NCBI RefSeq assembly: GCF_900323885.1
Contig: NZ_OOHJ01000018.1
Span: forward strand, 3,273,001 to 3,337,000
DNA length: 64,000 bases
Direction of reading: 5' to 3'
Source: [Actinomadura] parvosata subsp. kistnae
Lineage (GTDB): Bacteria; Actinomycetota; Actinomycetes; Streptosporangiales; Streptosporangiaceae
Shown: one piece after another, positions 9,817 through 18,048 of the stretch
Position numbering within the stretch: the stretch's first letter is position 1
How the letters are laid out: every line of letters begins with the position of its first letter
Notes under the pieces: generated by a model
Told to the model about the DNA's origin: nothing
The model's input: the letters and a program-made list of their open reading frames with translations, nothing else
Database searches by the model: none
Translations under genes and position numbers: made by a program

Positions 9817-10992
9817 TCAGGCCGTTACAGGGCCGGAAGCCGTACCGTCGTGACCTGCGGTGTTACGGCTGTAACGGCTACTGCAAGCTCCCCTCTCCAG
9901 GGGCACAATGGCGGCCTCGGGAAGGGGGTCGGCGGCGGGGCAGTAGCGCGCCCACGCGTCGGCGAAGTCCCCGCGGCGATACCCCCTGAGCGGGCCGTGG
10001 GGAAAGCGGATCAGGGTCGGGCGGATGTCGTACTCGCGCAGCATCGTGCCGAGGCGCATCGCGGTCAGCCCGCCGGGACCGTGTTCGTGCCACTCGCCTT
10101 CCGGGTCGGCCTTGAGCCGTTCCAGAAAGACGGCGGTGGGCAGCGCTGTATCGGCGCCGAACGCGGTACGGCAGGCGGCCAGTAGGCGTAGCCCGGTGGA
10201 GGGTCGGCCGTTGTCGTCGGCTTCTGCGGTGAGCTCGACGGCGGCGGCGCGGGCAAGCTCGGGCCAGGTGCCGCCAGCGTGGTCGGCGACGATCACGAGC
10301 GGTTCCCACGTGTCGGCGGCGCGGTCTTCCACGGGCATGGCGGGTTCTGCCTCCTCCAAGCTGCTCAGATCGGCCCGTAGCCATTGGTTGAGGGCGGAGG
10401 CCAGGTCGCGGAGCGGGGTGCGGTCGCGGCGGTGCCGGTAGGGTGCGGCGGTCTCGCCGGGGGCGCGCCGGCGCATGCGGATCACCACGGCGCGATCTTC
10501 GATGGTGTCGGGCATGGCGCCGATGCCGGCGAGTGCGGCCATGGCGAAGGTCGGAATGCTTTCCACGCGGTTGGTGGCCGCGTCGTAGCGTTTGGCCGGC
10601 CGGTTGCGCTGGTGGCCGGCGTTGAGCAGGCCGCGCAGGTCTTCGTTGCCGTCTGCCTTGGGGCCGAAGATGGTGTCGGCTTCGTCTACGAGCATGGTGG
10701 GTGGGTCGTCGGTGATGGACCGGTAGACGGCGGCGCTCGACGAATTCACGGTGATGAACGGGGCGTGGCAGGTGGCCTCGACGATGTCGAGCAGGCGGGA
10801 CTTGCCGCACCGCTTTTCGGGACCGCGGATGACCAGGCGGGGCGCGTGCGCCCATGCGGGTTGCGCGTGGGTGGCGGCGATCCACAGGGTGACAGCGTCG
10901 GCGGCCTCGTTGCTGGGCAGGATGACGTAGCGGGTCAGGGCGGCGCGTAGCCGGTCGAGCAGGGCCGCGCCGGCGGGCGGTTGCTGGTTCAT
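9817..10992 (-). CDS. DUF3631-domain ATPase of the AICE replication module
   Basis: 391-residue protein. The P-loop-like segment IRGPEKRCGKSRLLDIVEA (about residues 48-66) and a Walker B-like TMLVDEADTIFG are followed by the DUF3631 region, including the C-terminal GLTAMRLGTMLREYDIRP and FPHGPLRGYRRGDFADAW segments. In AICEs this protein is found beside a prim-pol primase and is thought to act as the helicase or loader. It starts with ATG overlapping the primase stop (ATGA). A palindromic GTTAC-N4-GTAAC site lies inside its last codons. Confidence 0.85.
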   Translation of the reverse strand: MNQQPPAGAALLDRLRAALTRYVILPSNEAADAVTLWIAATHAQPAWAHAPRLVIRGPEKRCGKSRLLDIVEATCHAPFITVNSSSAAVYRSITDDPPTMLVDEADTIFGPKADGNEDLRGLLNAGHQRNRPAKRYDAATNRVESIPTFAMAALAGIGAMPDTIEDRAVVIRMRRRAPGETAAPYRHRRDRTPLRDLASALNQWLRADLSSLEEAEPAMPVEDRAADTWEPLVIVADHAGGTWPELARAAAVELTAEADDNGRPSTGLRLLAACRTAFGADTALPTAVFLERLKADPEGEWHEHGPGGLTAMRLGTMLREYDIRPTLIRFPHGPLRGYRRGDFADAWARYCPAADPLPEAAIVPLERGACSSRYSRNTAGHDGTASGPVTA

Positions 10993-11945
10993 GGTCGGTT
11001 CTCCCTCGGTGGTGCTGGTGCGGCCTTGCGGCGGCGCGGTTGTGCCGTCATCCCGGCTCGCAGGCCGGAGGTGATGACGGCGGCGATCTCGCGGGGAGAG
11101 TTGGGCGTTAGCTCGGGGTGGCGGTGGTTGGCGAGCTCGGCGGCGCGGGTGAGGGCGGCGGTGACCACCTGCTCGGGCAGGACGTGACGGGTGACGAGCT
11201 GTCCGAGGTTGAAAGCGGCGAGGTTGAGCGCGTAGTTGCGGCTTCCGCCGGGTGCGCTCGCTACGCGGTCGGCTTCGGAGCGTAGGGCGGTCTCGCCGTA
11301 CCTGCTCAGCCGGCGGCCGGGCAGGTTGGCGAGCAGGTCGCCGCACGGGGCAGGCGGCGGCGCCGGGGCCAGTGCCTCGGTGAGCCAAGCCGGAAGCGGC
11401 ACCGGCGGCGCGTCGCGGATGATCTCGTACGGGCCGGTGCCGTCGCGCTGGCGGACGTAGCTGCCAGCGGCGACGACGTAGCCGCCGTGGGCGCGGGTGT
11501 CGATCAGCCAGCCGAGCCCGCCCTTGCTGCCTGCGGTGTTGCGCAGCCGGACGCCTGCGGGCGCGGTGTAGTACAGGTGCAGGCCGCCGCGGCGGGTGCG
11601 CACGGTTAGTGTGTCGCCGGGATACGGCTGGCCGCGGCGCTCGCACAGGAGGCGGAAGACTTCCTGCCCGCAGGCGGCGCTGTCGCGGGCGTGCTCGGCG
11701 GGCGGGTGCTCGCCGGGCTTGGGGATGTCGAGGTCGATCACGACCAGGTTCGAGGGGCCGCATGCGATGCCGATGTTGTAGGGCGCGTGCGTCCAGAACG
11801 CGGCGATGCGGTCGGGGTCGGCGGTGGCGTGGGCTTCCCAGTCTGTGAAGCCCCGTAGGGGCTTCTTGCCGCGCGGGGTGAGGGGGAAGATGTACCAGCC
11901 GCGGGTCACTGCAGCCAGCGCCGCGCGCATGGTCGGAGTGGTCAT
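10989..11945 (-). CDS. bifunctional DNA primase/polymerase (prim-pol)
   Basis: 318-residue protein with the N-terminal prim-pol fold: TRGWYIFPLTPRGKKPL, NIGIACGPSNLVVIDLDIPK with the metal-binding DxD, GGLHLYYTAPAG and GLGWLIDTRAHGGYVVAAGS. It probably initiates replication of the excised element together with the downstream DUF3631 ATPase. The start is the ATG at 11943-11945, with AGGGAG six bases upstream, overlapping the methyltransferase stop. Confidence 0.9.
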   Translation of the reverse strand: MTTPTMRAALAAVTRGWYIFPLTPRGKKPLRGFTDWEAHATADPDRIAAFWTHAPYNIGIACGPSNLVVIDLDIPKPGEHPPAEHARDSAACGQEVFRLLCERRGQPYPGDTLTVRTRRGGLHLYYTAPAGVRLRNTAGSKGGLGWLIDTRAHGGYVVAAGSYVRQRDGTGPYEIIRDAPPVPLPAWLTEALAPAPPPAPCGDLLANLPGRRLSRYGETALRSEADRVASAPGGSRNYALNLAAFNLGQLVTRHVLPEQVVTAALTRAAELANHRHPELTPNSPREIAAVITSGLRAGMTAQPRRRKAAPAPPRENRP

Positions 11946-12913
11946 GTGCGCTCCCTGGTCAGCTCGGTACTGGTGGAGCTCAGGAGCGAAGCCGTCGCGT
12001 AGGCCGGCGGGCACGACGGCTGGCGTTCGCCTGATGCGTCGCGTCCAGCTGGAACCGACGCGTCATCGGAGCACTGATGTGACGGGTCTGCGAGGCCGGT
12101 GAAGGCCGCCCACGCACGGCTCACGGCGCCGGAGCCAGGGAACAGGTCATCCAGGCTGTCACCGGGTTGAGCCCCGAGCAGGTCGAATATCCATCGGCAG
12201 AACGCGGCCGGTTTGGCGCCAATCACGCGGCCAGGCAGTGTCGTCATCGGCGAAACGCCATGCACCAGGGAATCCACCCGGCGCGTCGCGGAGGTCCTGC
12301 ACGACGGGTTGGCGGGGCGCCCTTGCACGTAGATGACGGGTTCCCAGGCGTTGAGCGGCCAGCGGCTTACGGTGGGGCGCTCGCCTCGGTGCCAGGCTGC
12401 GACTCGCACAGTCGGTGGGCACAGCGCCAGCACGGCCGGCAGCGCGCCGGCAGAGGTGGACAACGCCCACCCGTCATAGGTGAGGAGGCGGGCGATCAGA
12501 GCGCCGTGGTCTACCTCGCCGGCGTAGTCGCGATGCCCGCGATACAGGCGAGCGTTGCCCGGGTAGGGCGGGTCGGCGTAGGCGAGCCGTAGCGGCCGGC
12601 CGCCCTCGACGGCTTGCGGCGCGCTGCCCACCGTGCGTAGGAAGCGGTGCCGAGCCTGCCGGCAGCGCACCGAGCAGCACACTGCATCGCGGCGTGCGGT
12701 GGCAGGGATGGGTCGATCGCACCATGCACATAGCCGCGGGTGGGATGCGTCGAGCGGCGCCGTGGTGGAACGCGACGCGTCGTCTTCGGCGGCCGTTCGA
12801 CACGACGTGTCGCGTCTCTCGGCGACGGACGCGACGCGTCGGATGTCGCCGGCGGAACGCGACGCATCGCCGGCCCGAACGATCGTCAGGCGCGCGGCCT
12901 CACCGCCCCCCAT
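11942..12913 (-). CDS. DNA methyltransferase with N-terminal zinc-finger-like segment
   Basis: 323-residue protein. The catalytic DPPYPG motif (about residue 115) and the DLFPGSGAVSRAW motif near the C-terminus are those of DPPY-type DNA methyltransferases, with the two motifs in beta-class order. A CAWC...CCSVRC segment at about residues 63-82 could bind zinc. The N-terminal 50 residues are low-complexity and rich in D-A-S, because the DNA there is crowded with GACGCGTC-like palindromes. It overlaps the genes on both sides in one operon. It may protect the element from host restriction; specificity cannot be predicted. Confidence 0.82.
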   Translation of the reverse strand: MGGGEAARLTIVRAGDASRSAGDIRRVASVAERRDTSCRTAAEDDASRSTTAPLDASHPRLCAWCDRPIPATARRDAVCCSVRCRQARHRFLRTVGSAPQAVEGGRPLRLAYADPPYPGNARLYRGHRDYAGEVDHGALIARLLTYDGWALSTSAGALPAVLALCPPTVRVAAWHRGERPTVSRWPLNAWEPVIYVQGRPANPSCRTSATRRVDSLVHGVSPMTTLPGRVIGAKPAAFCRWIFDLLGAQPGDSLDDLFPGSGAVSRAWAAFTGLADPSHQCSDDASVPAGRDASGERQPSCPPAYATASLLSSTSTELTRERT

Positions 12914-13241
12914 TGGACGCTGTCCTTTCGGGTTGCCACTGGCCGGTGCCGTCGCAGTGGCGGCACCACCAGGTTCGGAACGTCTGGGCGGGGGCGTGGG
13001 TGAGGGCGTCCAAGGGGGTGGCCGGGTGGACGATCAGGGATAGGCCCGACCAGCCCAAGCGGATGGCCACTAGGGGTGGGAGTACCGGGCCGGGGTCGGC
13101 GGCCACGGGGATGGTGCCGTAGCCGGCGATGCGGACCGCGTGCCCCGGACGCAGGTCGGCGGCGCGGGTTGGGGCGGCGGGCGGCGGCGCCGGAGCACGG
13201 CCATGGTGGTGTGCTTGGTCGCGGGTGCGGGTGGCTGTCAT
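12900..13241 (-). CDS. small AICE protein with a single Cys pair
   Basis: 113 residues. A Pro/Ala-rich N-terminus is followed by a conserved-looking core (RPGHAVRIAGYGTIPVAADPG) and a C-terminal WWCRHCDGTGQW pair of cysteines. No named family is recognised. The start has AAGGAAGG upstream, and the end overlaps the methyltransferase start by 14 bp. The operon position between ssb and the methyltransferase suggests a replication accessory role. Confidence 0.65.
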   Translation of the reverse strand: MTATRTRDQAHHHGRAPAPPPAAPTRAADLRPGHAVRIAGYGTIPVAADPGPVLPPLVAIRLGWSGLSLIVHPATPLDALTHAPAQTFRTWWCRHCDGTGQWQPERTASNGGR

Positions 13242-13366
13242 GCTGACGGGTGCCTTCCTTCTCGTGATTGGGGAGTGGGCTGGCGGCCTCGACGGTGATG
13301 CTTGGCGGCGTGTCGTCGAGGCCGCATTCCGCTCTTGTACTGGTCACCAGGGGGCGAGAGCCTGGG

Positions 13367-13819
13367 TTAGAACGGTGGCTTGTCGCTCGATGGTGCGGCG
13401 CTGGCCCACGGGTCGTCAGCGGGCGCGCCGCCGTCGTGGCCGTTGCTGCCGGTGCGGGCGGCCTTGTGGGATTTGGCGGTGGCGAAGCGCAGGGACGGGC
13501 CGATCTCGTCTACGGTCATCTCCATGACGGTGCGGTGGTCTCCGTCGCTGGTTTCGTAGGTGCGCTGGCGCAGCCGGCCGGTGGCGATGACGCGGGTGCC
13601 GCGGGTGAGGGATTCGGCGACGTGGTCGGCGAGGTCGCGCCACGCCGAGCAGCGCATGAACAGCACCTCGCCGTCTTCCCACTTCTCGATGCTCTTGTTG
13701 TAGGTGCGGGCGCTGGAAGCGATGGTGAAGCCGGCCACCCCCACGCCGGACTGCGTGAAGCGCAGTTCGGGGTCGCCGGTCAGGTTGCCGATGATGGTGA
13801 TCGTGGTGTCGCCGGACAT
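13367..13819 (-). CDS. ssb: single-stranded DNA-binding protein
   Basis: 150-residue SSB with the OB-fold pattern TITIIGNLTGDPELRFTQSG, ...RCSAWRDLADHVAESLTRGTRVIATGRL and a disordered Gly/Ala/Pro tail ending in the acidic tip SSDKPPF. It coats single-stranded DNA during element replication or transfer. An unusual 266-bp gap full of iterons separates it from the gene upstream in the operon. Confidence 0.93.
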   Translation of the reverse strand: MSGDTTITIIGNLTGDPELRFTQSGVGVAGFTIASSARTYNKSIEKWEDGEVLFMRCSAWRDLADHVAESLTRGTRVIATGRLRQRTYETSDGDHRTVMEMTVDEIGPSLRFATAKSHKAARTGSNGHDGGAPADDPWASAAPSSDKPPF

Positions 13820-13868
13820 GGCGGGTCTTCCTTCCGAGATCGTCGAAAGCGTCGTGAAGGGGTTGCGA

Positions 13869-14022
13869 GCAGGGGTGTGGCACCCCCGCCCCCTGCCACG
13901 GGCGGGGGGTCGGGGGGAGGGTTACAGGTCAGGAGGGGTGCCACGGTGCGTGGCACCGGCTGTGGCACCCCCGTGGCACCGGCCGTGGCAGGGGTGTGGC
14001 ACCCCCGCGTGGCACCCGTGGC
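13869..14022. repeat. GTGGCAC iteron cluster upstream of ssb
   Basis: At least nine copies of GTGGCA or its complement in about 150 bp. These include an exact 21-bp direct repeat with core GTGTGGCACCCC at 13869-13889 and 13988-14008, and an 8-bp inverted pair GGTGCCAC/GTGGCACC at about 13937-13957. It sits in the only large gap of an otherwise overlapping operon. Such iterons are typical of replication origins or transfer loci; cis-acting function is inferred. Confidence 0.7.
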
Positions 14023-14085
14023 AGCAAGATCGACAAGGGGTGTCGCTCGCTCCCACGCGCAGCCGTACGCGCGAGGGCGCGTGGC

Positions 14086-14781
14086 CTACTTGAACGACCA
14101 GATGTAGGCGCGCCCGGCACGGGTGAGGCTGACCAGCTCGGCGGGCGCTCCGTAGACGGTGGCCTTGTCCGGGATGCAGCCGTGGCAGTACCGCTCGGCG
14201 GGCTTGGCGATGTTCTCCCAGATGCGCAAGCGGCGCGCGGGCAGCGTGCCGCACCGCTGGCACGGGTGTTCTTCCTTGTCGCCGGCCGCGCGCAGCCGGT
14301 AGACGTGCGCCTTGAACCCCTCGGTCCACCCCAAGTGCTCCCCAGGCGTGACCTGGATGAGGCCGCGCTGGTGGAGCCGGGTCAGCAGGTCGAGCGGCGC
14401 GCCGGCGTCGTGCTGCAGCAGCGGCACCGGCAGCGAGCCGGACAGATGCAGATGGGTCACCACCTGGTTGGCGCCGTACAGCAGGTCGGCCGCCGTCTTG
14501 CCCGACGCGGTGAGGTAGAGGCGCAGCTTGCCGTCCTTGACCATCTGCGGTGTGACCGCGTCCAGGGTGGGCGAGTTGCCGTACGGTCCGCGGCGCGCCG
14601 GGTCCGGGTGCATGCCCTCGACGTAGCCGGCCGCGGCCAGGTCGGGCAGGTCGGCCGGCTCGGCGGGGGCGAGCTTGCAGAGCTGCCCGACCCGGTAGCC
14701 GGCGCGGCTGGCGCTGGCGCTGTGCGCGCCGAGGAACAGCAGCGCGCGCCACTGGCCGGGGGTGAGTCTCAGCGGGTCCAT
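14086..14781 (-). CDS. AICE protein with winged-helix-like repeats and a zinc ribbon
   Basis: 231 residues. Two segments look like winged helices (MDPLRLTPGQWRALLFLGAH and LPVPLLQHDAGAPLDLLTRL with GLIQVTPGEHLGWTEGF). A four-cysteine site is seen near the C-terminus (CQRCG ... YCHGC). It lies one base downstream of the FtsK-type gene in the same operon. Function is unknown; binding to element DNA is plausible. Confidence 0.65.
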   Translation of the reverse strand: MDPLRLTPGQWRALLFLGAHSASASRAGYRVGQLCKLAPAEPADLPDLAAAGYVEGMHPDPARRGPYGNSPTLDAVTPQMVKDGKLRLYLTASGKTAADLLYGANQVVTHLHLSGSLPVPLLQHDAGAPLDLLTRLHQRGLIQVTPGEHLGWTEGFKAHVYRLRAAGDKEEHPCQRCGTLPARRLRIWENIAKPAERYCHGCIPDKATVYGAPAELVSLTRAGRAYIWSFK

Positions 14782-14782
14782 G

Positions 14783-16849
14783 TCAGGCCGCCTCCTGCTC
14801 GATCTCGGGTCGGTCGGGCATCAGGTAGCGCTGGGCTTCGTCGTCGTAGCCGCCGAGCACGCCGGCTTCCACGAGGCGTTTGAGCTGCTTCTGACACCAC
14901 GAGCGGGAGATGTCCGTGCTCTCCCACAGCGGCTTGAGGTCGCCGGAGGAGAAGTCGCGGGCGCCGTCGTCCCATAGCTCTTGCAGCCGTTCCAGCAGGG
15001 CCTGGCCGCGTTGCTGCGGGGTCATGCTGTGCTCGGGCGGGGCGAACGTCAGCGGCGGCTGTCCGTCCGGCAGGTCGGGGATCGCATCGTCGAGGTCGCC
15101 GATGATGTCGGGGTCGGGGTCGTCGGTGGCCAGGTACTCGGCGGCCACGTTGCGCACGTCCTCCTCATCGTCGTCGGCCTGCTCGGCGTCGGGGTCGGCC
15201 TGGTGGGGTTCTTCCAGCTCGACGGGCCAGGTGGCGCGCGGGTGAGCGCCGCCGGCCAGGACGGACAGGCGGGCCGTGGTCGGGTCCACCTTCTTGCCGG
15301 CGGCGGGCCAGCGGGCCGCGTGCTCGCGCATCGCGGTGTTGGCGGCTTCGTCGTCGAAGGTGCCGGCGGCGTTGATGCCCCAGGCGAAGGTGCGCAGCGG
15401 CATCGCGATCCGCGCGTCCGGGATGGACGGGGCATCCAGGTAGGCCATGCCGGGTTGGGCGTTGGTCCACAGCTCGGGGCGGGCGCCGGCGTCCTGCTGG
15501 CGTTCCGACAGGCCGAAGGAGGCGTCGGCGGGGGAGTCCACGCCGAAGCACATCTTGGCCAACTGGCCGCGGGCGATGGTGGGCATCTGGGAGTAGTCCG
15601 AGCGCTGCAGGCTCATGACGATGGTGCCGCCGGCGGACCTGATCGCCTTGAGCATGGACAGGAACTTGTCCTGCTCGGCGTCGGTGAGCGCGTCGAAGAT
15701 GTCCGGGAACTCCTCCAACCACACGATCCAGTACGTCAGGCCGCAGCCCTTGACCCACTTCTGCAGGCCCTTGCCGGCCAGGTAGTTGGTGCGTGGCTTG
15801 ATCTGGGCTTGCAGGTCGGCCAGCATCGCCTTGACGCCGGCCTTGCTGGTCTCGAAGCGGTGCAGGGCCTCGCGCATCGGGCCGAGCGTCTGGTCGCCCT
15901 TGGTGATGTCGCCGGCGAACACGGCCACGTCGTAGCGGGTGACGACTTCGGCTAGGAAGTTCCAGGCGCCGCCGATGCTCTTACCCGAGCCGGTCTGCCC
16001 CATCACCTGCAGATGGTGGCCGACGATCACGTATTCGATCTCATCGAGGTCTTGCCACAGGCCCAGCCGGATCGGGTCGGCGATCGACAGTCCGGGACGG
16101 GACGGGCCGGGCCAGATGATCGGGTGCTTCATCACCCGCGGGTCGGAGATGGTGAGCTTGGCCTTGGACGCGTCGTCCGGGTCGATCGTGGTGGTGATGG
16201 AGCCGGGCGGCAGCGGGATCCCCGATTCGATGTAGGCGACCTTTTTCTGCAGGTCGTCGGCGATGTGCCGGCCGTGGTCGAGCTGCACCTCACCCTCCAC
16301 CTTGTGCGCGGTGGCCTTGACGGTGCGGGCCTCGATCTCCTTCATGCCGGCGCGCTGGGCGCCCTGGCCGAACAGGAACGAGAGCGGGTCGGTGACGGTG
16401 CCAGGATCATCCCAGCCCTTCATGCGGATGACCGAGCGGATGTTCCACGACAGCGCCATGGTGATGCCGCCGAGCACGCCGAGCCGCCACAGCACCGGGT
16501 GCCAAGGTCCGAGGTTGACCACCGCCACCGTCCAGGCGCCGGCCAGGAACGTGCTCGCGGTGGTGTGGGTCTTGCCCCACGGGCCGCGGGCGTGCGAGGT
16601 GCCGTAGGTGACGCCGGTCAGCACAATCACGCACACGGTGACCACGCTCGACCAAGCACCGATCGCCTCGGGGCTGTAGAGGATGAAATGCAGGGCGGCG
16701 GCCAGGCCGAAGCCGAACACGCCGACCACCCACGGGGTGACCAGGGTGAGCAGCTTGGACACGCCCTTGGCGGCCACCTTGGCCATGCTGGATTCTTCGA
16801 TGGTGGCGGTGGCGAGCTCGCGACCGCTGGTGGTGGTGCGTCCGGGCAT
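14783..16849 (-). CDS. FtsK/SpoIIIE-type conjugative DNA translocase (TraB-like)
   Basis: 688-residue ATPase that would pump double-stranded element DNA between mycelial cells. It has several N-terminal hydrophobic helices (about residues 35-130), Walker A GQTGSGKS (about 286), a Walker B-like WIVWLEEFPDIFD, an acidic linker and a C-terminal winged-helix segment (residues about 610-680) like the gamma domain that reads DNA in TraB. The first ATG overlaps the upstream stop (TGATG); a second ATG 21 codons in (MAKVAAKG) is also possible. Confidence 0.9.
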   Translation of the reverse strand: MPGRTTTSGRELATATIEESSMAKVAAKGVSKLLTLVTPWVVGVFGFGLAAALHFILYSPEAIGAWSSVVTVCVIVLTGVTYGTSHARGPWGKTHTTASTFLAGAWTVAVVNLGPWHPVLWRLGVLGGITMALSWNIRSVIRMKGWDDPGTVTDPLSFLFGQGAQRAGMKEIEARTVKATAHKVEGEVQLDHGRHIADDLQKKVAYIESGIPLPPGSITTTIDPDDASKAKLTISDPRVMKHPIIWPGPSRPGLSIADPIRLGLWQDLDEIEYVIVGHHLQVMGQTGSGKSIGGAWNFLAEVVTRYDVAVFAGDITKGDQTLGPMREALHRFETSKAGVKAMLADLQAQIKPRTNYLAGKGLQKWVKGCGLTYWIVWLEEFPDIFDALTDAEQDKFLSMLKAIRSAGGTIVMSLQRSDYSQMPTIARGQLAKMCFGVDSPADASFGLSERQQDAGARPELWTNAQPGMAYLDAPSIPDARIAMPLRTFAWGINAAGTFDDEAANTAMREHAARWPAAGKKVDPTTARLSVLAGGAHPRATWPVELEEPHQADPDAEQADDDEEDVRNVAAEYLATDDPDPDIIGDLDDAIPDLPDGQPPLTFAPPEHSMTPQQRGQALLERLQELWDDGARDFSSGDLKPLWESTDISRSWCQKQLKRLVEAGVLGGYDDEAQRYLMPDRPEIEQEAA

Positions 16850-17319
16850 CAGTCGTCATCCCATCGGAAGGTCGAGGGACGCTGCTCAGGCTTGGCCTTG
16901 GGCAGGATGTCCACGAATTCCTTACGGAACTGGGCGTGGAACTTCACCAGCTCCACCCCCGCCCCGCGCTGCAGTTCGGCGGCCCGCTTGAGCCGCTTGA
17001 CGACCCGCTTGGCGCGCCGGCGCACGTCCGGGGCGCCGACCATGGCCAGCAGCGGGTGACCCTTGAACGAGCGGATCAGCACCGCGTACAGCTCATCGGA
17101 TCCCATCGCGAACTCTTCGCCGAGCTCGCGGCACAGGCCGCGCCCGACGCGGGCGTAGTCGGTGATGGACCGCGGCCCGGACCAGGGGATCGTGGCGAGC
17201 TCGGGGACGCGGCCCTTGCCGCCGGACGACGGGGCCGCGTGACGCGCTGCGCCGCCGCTCCCGTTCGCGTAGCCGGCGGATCCGCGCTCCTCGTTGATGA
17301 AAATGCCGTTGTTGCTCAC
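16849..17319 (-). CDS. AICE transfer-operon protein of unknown function
   Basis: 156 residues, starting at GTG (17317-17319) with AAGGAG five to six bases upstream and overlapping the previous stop. It contains the conserved-looking core SITDYARVGRGLCRELGEEF and a basic helical C-terminal half. It directly precedes the FtsK-type translocase with overlapping codons, which suggests a role in DNA transfer. I recognise the type from actinomycete plasmid transfer operons but not a defined function. Confidence 0.65.
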   Translation of the reverse strand: MSNNGIFINEERGSAGYANGSGGAARHAAPSSGGKGRVPELATIPWSGPRSITDYARVGRGLCRELGEEFAMGSDELYAVLIRSFKGHPLLAMVGAPDVRRRAKRVVKRLKRAAELQRGAGVELVKFHAQFRKEFVDILPKAKPEQRPSTFRWDDD

Positions 17320-17552
17320 AGGTTCTCCTTGCGCGCGCACTCGCGCACGATCTCGACGATGCGGCCGGTGAGGTAGGCGAGCCGGGGCACGCCCACCAGG
17401 GATGCGGCGTAGGCGTCCAACGCGCTGGCCGCGAGCACGACCACGTGGCCGAGCATGGTCAGCGCGGCCACGGTGCAGGAGACCGCCAACATCAGCACGT
17501 AGCGGGCCTGCCGCGCGTGAAGCCCCCGCCGGTCGATGTAGAGGCGGTTCAC
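17316..17552 (-). CDS. small two-helix membrane protein
   Basis: 78 residues from a GTG at 17550-17552. One long hydrophobic stretch (YVLMLAVSCTVAALTMLGHV, running into LAASALDAYAASLVG) indicates one or two membrane spans. It overlaps both neighbours by four bases. It is one of three consecutive tiny membrane proteins in the transfer operon, a position where Spd spread proteins lie in actinomycete plasmids. Confidence 0.65.
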   Translation of the reverse strand: MNRLYIDRRGLHARQARYVLMLAVSCTVAALTMLGHVVVLAASALDAYAASLVGVPRLAYLTGRIVEIVRECARKENL

Positions 17553-17803
17553 CGGCGGCCCCCTCGCATACGGCCGTCGCGGCGCGCTTGCCGGCGCGAG
17601 GTGCGGCGGGTCGTGCGGCGCCGCGGGAACACGGCGGCCTCGACGGCGGTCAGGACGATCACGACACAGGCGAGCGTCAGCCCGAACGCGACCGGCGACC
17701 AGCCCAGCAGCAGCCAGACCAGCCCGACGACCGCGGCCATGGCGAGCATGCTGCCGAAGTCGGGGCCGATCCTGTGGCGGGTGGTGTACTTCCTGCGGGC
17801 CAT
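17549..17803 (-). CDS. small membrane protein with basic tail
   Basis: 84 residues beginning MARRKYTTRHRIGPDFGSML. Two membrane helices are predicted (about residues 19-36 and 38-58), followed by a strongly basic Arg-rich tail. ATG at 17801-17803 overlaps the stop of the preceding gene. Likely a spread or transfer accessory protein; no family is named with confidence. Confidence 0.65.
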   Translation of the reverse strand: MARRKYTTRHRIGPDFGSMLAMAAVVGLVWLLLGWSPVAFGLTLACVVIVLTAVEAAVFPRRRTTRRTSRRQARRDGRMRGGRR

Positions 17804-18048
17804 CACGCGCCACCCCCTCGACGCGGGCGGTTCAACCGGTGCCGCGCTTCGTCGATCTCGGCGCTCAGCGCGTGCCAGCGCTGGCACGCGCGCCACGTCG
17901 CGGCGAGGAAGCCGGTGATGAAGATGACGACGCCGAGCGGGTTGCCCGTCGAGGCCATCAGCGCGACCCAGCCGGCGAAGCCGAGCAGGGCCAGGGTGGG
18001 CAGGATCGTCCACACCTCGGCGGGAGGCGAGAAACGGCGCTTGGCCAT
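17803..18048 (-). CDS. small two-helix membrane protein
   Basis: 81 residues with two hydrophobic helices (EVWTILPTLALLGFAGWVAL and PLGVVIFITGFLAATW) and a basic C-terminus. The ATG at 18046-18048 overlaps the DUF2637 stop codon; a GTG one codon earlier is an alternative. It is the first of the three tiny membrane proteins in the transfer operon. Confidence 0.65.
   Translation of the reverse strand: MAKRRFSPPAEVWTILPTLALLGFAGWVALMASTGNPLGVVIFITGFLAATWRACQRWHALSAEIDEARHRLNRPRRGGGA

Noticed and set aside
13780..14120. Small open frames inside the iteron region
   Set aside because: Compositions follow the GTGGCAC repeats; no ribosome-binding site or conserved pattern.
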